Source of the DNA: Spirochaetaceae bacterium
Lineage (GTDB): Bacteria > Spirochaetota > Spirochaetia > SZUA-6 > Bin103
Direction: 5' to 3'
Assembly (NCBI GenBank): GCA_028820215.1
Contig: JAPPKD010000009.1
Coordinates: forward strand, 1-19,895
DNA: 19,895 bases
Part shown: one piece after another, positions 1 to 6,050 of the stretch
Layout of the letters: every line of letters begins with the position of its first letter
How positions within the stretch are numbered: the stretch's first letter is position 1
The notes under the pieces: generated by a model
Database searches by the model: none
Seen by the model: the letters and a program-made list of their open reading frames with translations, nothing else
Told to the model about the DNA's origin: nothing
Program-made: the position numbers and the translations under genes

Positions 1-35
1 ATCATTCTGACCAATTCACCCGCTCTCTCGACGAT

Positions 36-1034
36 TCAATTCGGGATACAACACGCACCGTCGAACCTAATGTCCTTGAAGACCCAATCACTTAGGTCAG
101 CGCTGCACAGGACCGCGCGGCTGCCGGCCCCCTCACCCTCTTCCACATCGTCCAACCACCTTTGGTGACTCTCGATAATGCGATTGAACTCCTCCTCCGA
201 TGGTCTCCAACCCTGCTCATACGGGCATAGCGGAGTAGCGTCTCCCTCAACCGGTGTCGGCTTGACCTGGCTTTGCGACGTGACGACCCCCGGACCCGCC
301 ATTCCCGAACCCAACGGCCTCCTCTGCGGGATCTCGGCGCCCGGCCATGCCCTCTCGATGTCAACCCCGTCTATTCTCGCATTCAAGAAGACGGCGTCAC
401 TCAGATCAGCCTCATCAAGTGATGCGCCCGACAAGTCCGCTCCTGTCATATCAGCCAGGATCAGAATAGCGCGCGTCAGGTTCGCGCCCTCCAATTTCGC
501 GTACTGGAGATTCACTCCGTGTCCATTCACATGAGTCAGGTTCGCTCGATATAGATCGGCTCCGGAGAGGTCAGCTCCTCGGAGGTCAACACCTTCGAGC
601 GCTACTCTCCGCAAAATCTCGTTTCGGAGGATAGCCCCACGCAGGTCGGCTCCCCACAAGTCAATTGGGTGCCCGCCCAAATGTGGGTATAGCGCCTGCA
701 AATCCCTCAACTTCACTACTATTCGACCCTTCTGGATACCCGACGCACACGATAGCGCTTTCCCTACGCCAGTTTTCAGCATATTCCGCTCACTCGTAGC
801 TGCTAGTAGCCAGCCTCCCGTTGCGCTAATCCGCGACACAATCTCCTCGACGTCCCCCATCTCCTCACTACATACTAACCTGCTTCCGACGCTTATCACG
901 CTCTCCCAATGAGTTGCCTCCAAAACGAACGCTAGCCCGATGACGACCGCGACAACGACAAGCGCTGCTATCCACATTCCTACTATAATTCTTCGATATT
1001 CCGCCGCGTATAGCCACCGATACTCAACCATCAT
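36..1034 (-). CDS. Membrane-anchored pentapeptide-repeat protein
   Basis: The 332-residue product has a basic N-terminus (residues 1-17) and one membrane segment at about 20-39 (IAALVVVAVVIGLAF core). A soluble linker of about 80 residues follows, then a run of A(D/N)LxG-type pentapeptides at about 126-228 (for example GADLRGA, GVDLRGADLSGADL, GASLDEADL). A Pro/Gly-rich spacer and a last pentapeptide-like stretch (SADLSDWVF, near 311-319) end the protein. Pentapeptide repeats fold as a right-handed square beta-helix and usually bind partners rather than catalyse. The basic N-terminus predicts that the repeats lie outside the cytoplasm. The gene starts 11 bases inside the end of the upstream binding-protein gene, so the two are co-transcribed and probably translationally coupled. 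ATGs at 1034 and 1031 are both possible; GGTGG lies about 8 bases upstream of the first. GC is well below that of the genes beyond 3.1 kb. The repeat call is secure; the function is unknown. Confidence 0.88.
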   Translation of the reverse strand: MMVEYRWLYAAEYRRIIVGMWIAALVVVAVVIGLAFVLEATHWESVISVGSRLVCSEEMGDVEEIVSRISATGGWLLAATSERNMLKTGVGKALSCASGIQKGRIVVKLRDLQALYPHLGGHPIDLWGADLRGAILRNEILRRVALEGVDLRGADLSGADLYRANLTHVNGHGVNLQYAKLEGANLTRAILILADMTGADLSGASLDEADLSDAVFLNARIDGVDIERAWPGAEIPQRRPLGSGMAGPGVVTSQSQVKPTPVEGDATPLCPYEQGWRPSEEEFNRIIESHQRWLDDVEEGEGAGSRAVLCSADLSDWVFKDIRFDGACCIPN

Positions 1035-2703
1035 CTACGATTCCACCGGCGCGAGTTGCGTCCCACGCCACCGTTACACCGAGATCCGCAAGTCGCTCCC
1101 GAAACTCGGATCCCGAATCCGTGATCTCTGAAGCCGGCCGCCGCCCGCTTATCATCTCGCGAAAGCTACGCTCTATAAATTCGTTCAATGCTGGGCCGAT
1201 GCGACTATAAGCCTCGTCCATCTCCCCATTTTGGCGATCCCACCAGTATGTTGGCTTCAAAGCCCAATCTCTGGCGCGCTCCGACGACATCTTTTCGATC
1301 AGTTTGGCACTGTCCAGCGTGAACGCAACTCTATATAGCGCTGGAACTAGGAATCTCGGATATCTAGGAAAGTATGGTGCCTCCTCACCCGCCCCTTCGA
1401 GTCTCGTAGGGCGTCCCGTATACGGCTCTATGCCTTGCCACTCGTAGTCTATGTTTTCAACTCCATAGTGCTCCGCCACAAACCCCTCGGGGGTCAATTT
1501 GACGAAATCCAGGACTTGAAGTGCGGCCTCCAGTTGGTCGTTGCTCGCATCGTCACTCACAGCCATGAACGTACCGTTCGCGGCCGATATGCGCCACCGG
1601 ACGGTTCCCTGGGCCAAGCCCAGCGGCGGGGGAAGGATAACTAGGCGTGCGCCGTCCTGTAGTCTATCCGCTTCTCTTGCGTTCGCCACGACCGAATCCC
1701 AATCTTGCACGATAGGCACCGAGAGAATCGTCGCTGCGTCACCGTTTAGCAACTGTGCTAACAGTGTATCGTCACCACTATCTGCGACGAAATGTTGGTC
1801 CGTGAGCAAGCCATTATCGTACCACGTCGCGGCCAGATCGACGAGTTTCCGATATTGGCAGGTCATAACGTTTGGCAGGACTTCATCTACGCAATCGTCA
1901 AGGACATTGGGGATACCTCTATCTGTTACTCTGACACCTTGGGACGGCCAGATCGTCGACAGGCCGAACGCGCCAAACAGCGTGGGCCAAGTGAGATGCC
2001 AACGACCAGCCCCAACGGGGGAAGAGCCGTCCGGCGTCAGGTTTAGCCCCCTGATGTCATTTAGAATCCGCTGCAACTCCTCGACTGTCAAGACGTGGTC
2101 AACGAAAGAGACAGTATTCGACGAGTCTAGCGGGATTCGTGGGCCGGAAAGCTCGCCGTACACTCGCTCGATCCAGTCTTCACGCAGAATCGGCAATGAT
2201 GTCGGCAGATCGTAAGTCACATTTATTCCTGGAAGGGCAATAAGAGCATCTCCATCGGAGTAGGCGCGAAATTCGCTAGCGTACTGGCGAAAAATGTTGA
2301 CCAAATTGGGTGTGTTTTCGTCATTGATATACTTGACTGGAATTGGCTTGAATTGACCGCTATACTTCAGCAAGTCTTCGTGGCATATCGTGAACACCGT
2401 TGTGCCTGGCGAATCTGTTCTTAGCAGTGTCGCCATCTTCTCGCGATCACACGGATGGCCGCCACCCCAGCTTGATAACGTAAAGTCGGAGTCAGTTATC
2501 CCGCTGGCGCGGAGAATCGGAGGCAGGTTCGTCATGACCTCAGATCCGGGGTGGCGATATGTATATATGATCTGGAAATCGGGGGAACTCGAGGAGTCTT
2601 CGGCTCGGCCCTGAGCCGCCATTGGGGAAGGGACTGACATCCATGCAGATGCGACGACAGCCACGGTTAGCACCATTATGATTCTGTTCTTGGCTTGTTT
2701 CAT
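1024..2703 (-). CDS. Extracellular solute-binding protein (AlgQ/LipO-like, family 1)
   Basis: The 559-residue product opens with a signal peptide (basic KQAKNR, hydrophobic core at about 8-22, likely cleavage near residue 30 after PMAA). There is no lipobox cysteine, so a soluble periplasmic protein is expected. The body reads like the large binding proteins of carbohydrate ABC importers: a late segment LDFVKLTPEGFVAEHYGVEN resembles the conserved 'domain end, then yGxEn/G' region of LipO/AlgQ-type proteins, and tryptophans and tyrosines are frequent, as in sugar binders. AGGAGG at 2709-2714, five bases before the ATG, fixes the start. No LplB/LplC-type permease or ATPase is in the window, so it is either an orphan receptor or uses a transporter elsewhere. 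Its only operon partner is the overlapping pentapeptide gene. GC is near 50%, against about 68% for the main transporter cluster. The family is likely; the ligand is unknown. Confidence 0.78.
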   Translation of the reverse strand: MKQAKNRIIMVLTVAVVASAWMSVPSPMAAQGRAEDSSSSPDFQIIYTYRHPGSEVMTNLPPILRASGITDSDFTLSSWGGGHPCDREKMATLLRTDSPGTTVFTICHEDLLKYSGQFKPIPVKYINDENTPNLVNIFRQYASEFRAYSDGDALIALPGINVTYDLPTSLPILREDWIERVYGELSGPRIPLDSSNTVSFVDHVLTVEELQRILNDIRGLNLTPDGSSPVGAGRWHLTWPTLFGAFGLSTIWPSQGVRVTDRGIPNVLDDCVDEVLPNVMTCQYRKLVDLAATWYDNGLLTDQHFVADSGDDTLLAQLLNGDAATILSVPIVQDWDSVVANAREADRLQDGARLVILPPPLGLAQGTVRWRISAANGTFMAVSDDASNDQLEAALQVLDFVKLTPEGFVAEHYGVENIDYEWQGIEPYTGRPTRLEGAGEEAPYFPRYPRFLVPALYRVAFTLDSAKLIEKMSSERARDWALKPTYWWDRQNGEMDEAYSRIGPALNEFIERSFREMISGRRPASEITDSGSEFRERLADLGVTVAWDATRAGGIVDDG

Positions 2704-2708
2704 GATGG

Positions 2709-2714
2709 CCTCCT
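2709..2714 (-). promoter_or_regulatory. Shine-Dalgarno for the binding-protein gene
   Basis: The minus strand reads AGGAGG, then five bases, then the ATG at 2703. This is a full-consensus ribosome binding site and decides the start of the 559-residue gene. Confidence 0.85.
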
Positions 2715-2728
2715 AAGCAGTCACGATT

Positions 2729-2757
2729 GTGGTTTGTATTCGGGTAAAGGTGGTTTG
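2729..2757. repeat. Pair of 8-bp direct repeats, 21-bp period
   Basis: GTGGTTTG occurs at 2729-2736 and again at 2750-2757. The 21-bp offset is two turns of B-DNA, so both copies face the same side. They lie 26-54 bases upstream of the binding-protein start, where an operator or activator site would be expected. The repeats are seen directly; the regulatory role is inferred. Confidence 0.4.
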
Positions 2758-2829
2758 ATGCGCTCCGGGTTGGTGTCCAACGATTACTACACGCGCCTGG
2801 GACGATCGAGCCCTTTGGTGAGAAAGCGA

Positions 2830-2869
2830 CTCATAGCGGGCGACATATCGGGTCAAGTGCTGTCGCCCG
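2830..2869 (-). promoter_or_regulatory. Inverted repeat with a candidate promoter for the binding-protein operon
   Basis: CGGGCGACA (2837-2845) and TGTCGCCCG (2861-2869) form a perfect 9-bp inverted repeat around a 15-base centre. On the minus strand the centre contains TTGACC (2856-2851), a good -35-like hexamer. TATGAG (2835-2830) follows 15 bases further on, a weak -10 at short spacing. The arms would overlap a promoter driving the low-GC pair, about 120 bases from its start codon. The repeat is certain; its use as an operator or promoter is a guess. Confidence 0.35.
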
Positions 2870-3063
2870 TACACAGCGGAGGCGCATTGTCCCAAACATA
2901 TAGACTGAGAGAGGGGCGGAGGAGACGAAGTCTTGGTGGGCGGAGATCAGCAGGCTGACTTGATGGATCGTGCGCTGTGGTGTATAGCAGAGACTGATCG
3001 GTATGGGCAACGGGCGCTTGCTTAACGGTGATTCGATGGAAGGTTGGGCGGCCGGCGGCGATG

Positions 3064-3084
3064 GTCGTCGAGCCACGCGACGAC
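3064..3084. other. Small hairpin downstream of the oxidoreductase gene
   Basis: GTCGTCG (3064-3070) and CGACGAC (3078-3084) pair as a 7-bp stem with a 7-base loop, 22 bases past the stop codon of the minus-strand oxidoreductase. No T-run follows on that strand, so intrinsic termination is doubtful; it may only protect the mRNA 3' end. Confidence 0.25.
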
Positions 3085-3105
3085 TGGTGAGGCATATGTA
3101 TAGCC

Positions 3106-4377
3106 TTAGTTGAGTAATGAGCCATGGATACGCGGAGTCTTATCGTACCGGATTCGCACCGTCGCGCCGGACACTGCCAGCGACTGGCGAGCCGCCTCCA
3201 CCACCAGCTCGTTGATGCCGCTGTTGAGCGGCGTGGCGATCAGCCCGTTCCGGTCGATCTCCTGCAGACGGACGCGCCGCTCGCCGGGCGCCAGCTCGCG
3301 CAGCGCGCGGGCGGCCTGCACGGCGGCGGCCATCGACTCGTAGCCGTAGCCGATCGCGTCCGCGCCGGCGCCCTCCCGCGGCGCCAGCCGGAAGAAGTCG
3401 GGACTGACGAAGTTGAACCGGCTGCCGCCCGGACCGGTCGCCGCCACGTAGGCGTACTCGACGCCGCGGTCCTGATCGTCGTGGTCGATCAGCCCGGTGC
3501 GGCCGTCCCCCTCGCAGTACAGGGTCATGCCCTGATCGTTGGAGCCGGCGCCAGCGTCCGGATAACCCAGCCCGGCGCTCACCGACAGGATCGCGCCGTT
3601 CTCCCAGTGCACCCGTCCGTGCGCCCACAGGTAGCCGGTGTTGCCGTTGGGAAAGGTGCCGGTGGCGCCGGCGGCGCTGACCGCCACCGGACGCAGGCCG
3701 GTAATGAAGTACACCAGGTCCACGTAGTGACAGCCCACGTAGGTGAACGGGTCGCTGTTGTCGCAGGTGAACCAGTTCTGGAAGTTCGAGTGGCGGTAGA
3801 AGTAGGGCTCGAACAGCCTGGCCTCGCCGTAGGCGAACTCCCCGAAGTCGCCGCGCCCGTACTGGCGGCGGGCGACCAGCGAGCGGCGGTCGAAGCGCTT
3901 GTGGTAGTCGATCCCCACGAACAGTCCGCGCTCGGCGGCAAGCTCGCCGATCTGGCGGCCCTGCTCGTACCGCTGCACCAGCGGCTTGACGCTGTAGACG
4001 TGCTGGTCGCGCTGCAGCGCGTCGAGGATGATCTCGTGATGCAGGTGATCGGGCACGGCCACGAAGACAAGCTGCTGCGGGGCCAGCGCATCCAGGGCGC
4101 GCAGGTACGCGCGCGGGTCGCGGCCGGCGTCTCCGAGGCAGGGGTACGCCGTGAACCCCTGGCCGGGGAACGCCTCCGCAAGCTCCTCGTCGGAGGTCAA
4201 CGGCGCCAGCCGGGCGGTGCTGGTGGCCGCGAGCGAGATCGAGCCCACTTCGCCGCTCCGCTGCAGGTGGTAGAGCGACGGCAGGATGACGTCACGGGTA
4301 AACATGCCGGCGCCCACCACCACGACGTCGAGCGGAGCGCGCGCACGCAGAGCGCTGTGGGATTGAAGGATGCTCAT
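3106..4377 (-). CDS. Gfo/Idh/MocA-family NAD(P)-dependent oxidoreductase
   Basis: The 423-residue protein has an N-terminal Rossmann fold: beta strand DVVVVGAGMF at about 17-26 with the GxG nucleotide motif, and FVAVPDHLHHEIILDAL at about 105-121. The family's catalytic-lysine region follows as YSVKPL (K131), then DYHKRFD (157-163) and the active-site GCHYVD (215-220), matching the usual G-x-H-x-x-D pattern. Members oxidise or reduce sugars, inositols, sugar acids and related polyols with NAD(P). Length is at the upper end of the normal range (about 330-430). The usual EKP triplet is VKP here, with the lysine kept. The ATG at 4377 has no clear Shine-Dalgarno, but an in-frame stop seven codons upstream rules out extension. 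The gene stands alone with its own promoter. The substrate cannot be predicted. Confidence 0.9.
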   Translation of the reverse strand: MSILQSHSALRARAPLDVVVVGAGMFTRDVILPSLYHLQRSGEVGSISLAATSTARLAPLTSDEELAEAFPGQGFTAYPCLGDAGRDPRAYLRALDALAPQQLVFVAVPDHLHHEIILDALQRDQHVYSVKPLVQRYEQGRQIGELAAERGLFVGIDYHKRFDRRSLVARRQYGRGDFGEFAYGEARLFEPYFYRHSNFQNWFTCDNSDPFTYVGCHYVDLVYFITGLRPVAVSAAGATGTFPNGNTGYLWAHGRVHWENGAILSVSAGLGYPDAGAGSNDQGMTLYCEGDGRTGLIDHDDQDRGVEYAYVAATGPGGSRFNFVSPDFFRLAPREGAGADAIGYGYESMAAAVQAARALRELAPGERRVRLQEIDRNGLIATPLNSGINELVVEAARQSLAVSGATVRIRYDKTPRIHGSLLN

Positions 4378-4691
4378 GTGGAGGGTACGTATCGTCTACC
4401 GCGGACGGCTGCGATCATGGTATGGGCGTGCCGGAACACCGTCAAACCAGGAGGTCCTTTCGTCCCGTCACTCCTCCCACAAACCTCGCTGCATCGGGAT
4501 CGACGGCAACGTTCTTTTCGTCCCGGTCTACGACGAACAGGACATCGCCCCATGAGCGCTTCGCCGGCGGCACTGGATAGTTCGGGCGCACCGGGCAAGC
4601 CAGGTCGGATAGAACTCCCCCGGAAAGGTGGGAGGAGCTTGGCGTCCAGGACGGAGCCTGTAGTGTCGGATCCGATTCCCATGGTCTGCGG
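4378..4691. other. Non-coding stretch between divergent genes
   Basis: This gap of about 310 bases separates the minus-strand oxidoreductase from the plus-strand antitoxin. It contains the oxidoreductase promoter and, at 4666-4675, the palindrome TCGGATCCGA. Weak promoter-like hexamers for the antitoxin (TTGGCG at 4639, TAGTGT at 4661, 16 bases apart) lie just before that palindrome. Short open frames here have no ribosome binding site and no recognisable protein content. Confidence 0.5.
4417..4445 (-). promoter_or_regulatory. Sigma-70-type promoter for the oxidoreductase gene
   Basis: On the minus strand TTGACG (4445-4440) is followed after exactly 17 bases by TACCAT (4422-4417). These match the -35 consensus at five of six positions and the -10 consensus at four of six. 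The start of transcription would fall near 4410, giving a leader of roughly 33 bases before the ATG at 4377. Confidence 0.55.
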
Positions 4692-4714
4692 TTGAGGTCG
4701 TCTACTCCGAATGT

Positions 4715-4726
4715 CGAAGTACTTCG
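4715..4726. promoter_or_regulatory. 12-bp perfect palindrome before the antitoxin start (possible operator)
   Basis: CGAAGTACTTCG is fully self-complementary and lies eight bases upstream of the ATG at 4734. A second palindrome, TCGGATCCGA at 4666-4675, is centred exactly 50 bp away. Xre-domain antitoxins commonly repress their own genes through such dyads. The palindromes are visible; operator function is inferred. Confidence 0.4.
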
Positions 4727-4733
4727 CGGACCG

Positions 4734-5150
4734 ATGGCTCATTCGGGTAGCTACGAAGAGAATTCGATACACTTGATTCGCATAGCGTCACGGCAGAGGC
4801 TGACCGATCCGGTCCGGTTCGTTTTGAAGCTGAGGGAGTTCTGGCGCTTGAGGTGGGACCAAGTCGTCGGTCTCCTCGGCTTCGATCAAGCCGATACAGA
4901 CCACGTGGTCGCCGCCCTCCATGGAATCGTGACGCTTCGTGGCCGGGATGTTCGAGACCGGATCGCATGTCTGTTCGCGATTCGGGCGACCCTGAGCTCT
5001 CTCTTTCGTGATCTGGATGTCGAGAACCAGTGGCTGCGCGAGCCACACCCGTTGCTGCACGGGAAGTCGCCGCTGGAATTGTTGTCGTACGGTTCAGTTG
5101 AAGACCTGCTGACTGTCAGGGAATACGTAGAGACCGTCGCGGGACGGTAG
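4734..5150 (+). CDS. Xre/MbcA/ParS-type antitoxin (DUF2384-like)
   Basis: The product is 138 residues from the ATG at 4734; a TTG at 4692 would add 14. Residues about 20-85 are helical (RFVLKLREFWRLRWDQVVGL, LRGRDVRDRIACLFAIRATL) and fit the Xre-like helix-turn-helix part of the family. The C-terminus (VENQWLREPHPLLHGKSP, then LELLSYGSVEDLLTVREYVE) matches the toxin-binding domain, whose hallmark is 'WLrxPhxxLxGxSPlxlL'. These proteins normally neutralise a RES-domain toxin (an NAD-degrading or ADP-ribosylating enzyme) encoded next door and repress their own operon. No RES domain is visible on either side, so this copy looks orphan or has a decayed partner. I prefer the ATG because the 12-bp palindrome then sits in the leader, but neither start has a good Shine-Dalgarno. 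GC is lower than in the transporter genes. Confidence 0.72.
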   Translation: MAHSGSYEENSIHLIRIASRQRLTDPVRFVLKLREFWRLRWDQVVGLLGFDQADTDHVVAALHGIVTLRGRDVRDRIACLFAIRATLSSLFRDLDVENQWLREPHPLLHGKSPLELLSYGSVEDLLTVREYVETVAGR

Positions 5151-5152
5151 GC

Positions 5153-5417
5153 GTGCTTGAGGCGATCCCCGGCCGAGACACCCATCGGCAAGCGTTCCGA
5201 CTGGCGGTAATCCCGGATGACCTCAGGGATGAACTACAGATGGACGCTCAGAGCCACGACGAGCTGCAGGAGATTACTGACCACTTTCGGGTACCGCACG
5301 GACCTCGGTGCGACGGCCCGTTCCGACGAAAACGAAGACTGCGACCCAGGACTCGAGAAGGACCTCCGCCCGAAGGCGGCCAAGTGGCCCGGCTTGATCG
5401 ACAAGACCGTGCGGTGA
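5153..5417 (+). pseudogene. Possible frameshifted small gene downstream of the antitoxin
   Basis: A GTG two bases after the antitoxin stop opens a frame whose first 40 codons look protein-like (LEAIPGRDTHRQAFRLAVIP, then DDLRDELQMD). From about 5277 that frame turns Arg/Pro-rich with poor GC at codon third positions. The +1 frame from the same point to the stop at 5417 (FGYRTDLGATARSDENEDCD, ending LIDKTVR) has about 84% GC in third positions by hand count. Joining the two at about 5270-5280 would give a protein of roughly 87 residues. I read this as one gene broken by a frameshift, through decay or sequencing error. I recognise no family; the position suits a toxin partner, but no RES-toxin motif is visible. 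Alternatively it is non-coding. Confidence 0.3.
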
Positions 5418-5543
5418 AACCGGAGGTGCGGCAGAGCGACGGCAGGAACGCGCCCCGCGTGAACATGCCCGCCAACCCACCCCGTCGATCGGCCCGCGCG
5501 CGCTGGGGATCCCGGTGGCGCGCAAGCCGACCACGAAGACAGA

Positions 5544-5918
5544 CTATTTCTCAACGGACCGGGGCTCCTCGTCTTGAGCCCCTCCTTTACCCTGAGTAAT
5601 CGGACCGCTGACCTGTGCCTCGGATTCCGACTCTTGTGCCTCTTGTCCGGCCGCTGGTTGCTCGGCGGGCGCCTCCTCGGCGGCCGGCTGTTCCTCGGTG
5701 TCTGCCTCCTGCTCTTCCGACTCGGCGGCAGCCTCTTGCTCGTCGGCAGCCGGCTGCTCCTGGGCCGGCTCCTGTTCCTCGGCAGCTTCCTCCGCCACCG
5801 GTACGGCCGGTGCCGTCCCGCTGTCGCGTGTCGCGAGGTACACGATGATCGCAGCCACGGCGACGACCACGACGACGAGCGCGATGATGCGTCCGGGTCT
5901 GGATGACCTCTGATTCAT
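5544..5918 (-). CDS. Small single-span membrane protein with Glu/Ala/Gln/Pro-rich tail
   Basis: The 124-residue product has a short basic N-terminus (NQRSSRPGR), one strongly hydrophobic segment at about 11-28 (IIALVVVVVAVAAIIVYLA), and then a long low-complexity acidic tail built of E, A, Q and P. By the positive-inside rule the tail faces the periplasm. Such tails are unstructured and may span the envelope or bind basic partners. I recognise no family. The ATG at 5918 lacks a clear Shine-Dalgarno. The gene is divergent from the ABC exporter across a 132-base gap that contains the palindrome TCGCATGCGA (5964-5973). The opposite strand is also open here, as expected for GAG/GCC repeats, but gives a Leu/Arg/Cys-rich product with no start signal. 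The transmembrane-plus-tail layout favours the minus-strand reading. Confidence 0.55.
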   Translation of the reverse strand: MNQRSSRPGRIIALVVVVVAVAAIIVYLATRDSGTAPAVPVAEEAAEEQEPAQEQPAADEQEAAAESEEQEADTEEQPAAEEAPAEQPAAGQEAQESESEAQVSGPITQGKGGAQDEEPRSVEK

Positions 5919-6002
5919 GTGTCAGCTTTAATCAACGGCAGACCCAGGCATCAAGCTGAGCGTTCGCATGCGAGCGGCCGCCTGAAACAACGAAACTGTC
6001 GT

Positions 6003-6032
6003 TTGACTTTGGGATAGCAAAGCCAGTATTTT
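6003..6032 (+). promoter_or_regulatory. Promoter for the ABC exporter operon
   Basis: TTGACT (6003-6008) and TATTTT (6027-6032) are separated by 18 bases in an AT-rich pocket before the exporter genes. Transcription would start near 6039, only about a dozen bases before the GTG at 6051. No Shine-Dalgarno precedes that GTG, so the message may be nearly leaderless. Confidence 0.45.
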
Positions 6033-6050
6033 GATGATTCCAAACTAACT

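Larger units (their letters stand above)
2715..3105. other. Intergenic region without a supported gene
   Basis: This is a 391-base gap between two minus-strand genes. It holds the direct repeats and the inverted repeat listed separately, plus a small GC-rich hairpin at 3064-3084. Several short open frames cross it on both strands, but none has a ribosome binding site together with convincing protein character. GC changes from about 50% on the left to the high value of the oxidoreductase gene on the right. Confidence 0.6.

Noticed and set aside
126..720. Imperfect 15-base-period repetition in the first kilobase, considered as a possible DNA repeat array
   Set aside because: The periodicity is the coding of pentapeptide repeats, not a CRISPR or satellite array; no spacer/repeat alternation is present.
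2831..3125. Short minus- and plus-strand open frames in the gap before the oxidoreductase end
   Set aside because: No ribosome sites, no protein-like composition, and they contradict one another in overlap.
3124..4695. 523-residue plus-strand frame opposite the oxidoreductase
   Set aside because: The minus-strand gene has full Gfo/Idh/MocA motifs; the plus-strand product is a Val/Ala/Arg/His-rich shadow.
5574..5913. Plus-strand frames rich in Leu, Arg, Cys and Ser opposite the acidic-tail gene
   Set aside because: They are the complement of GAG/GCC-rich repeats and have no start signal; the minus strand gives a sensible membrane span plus tail.
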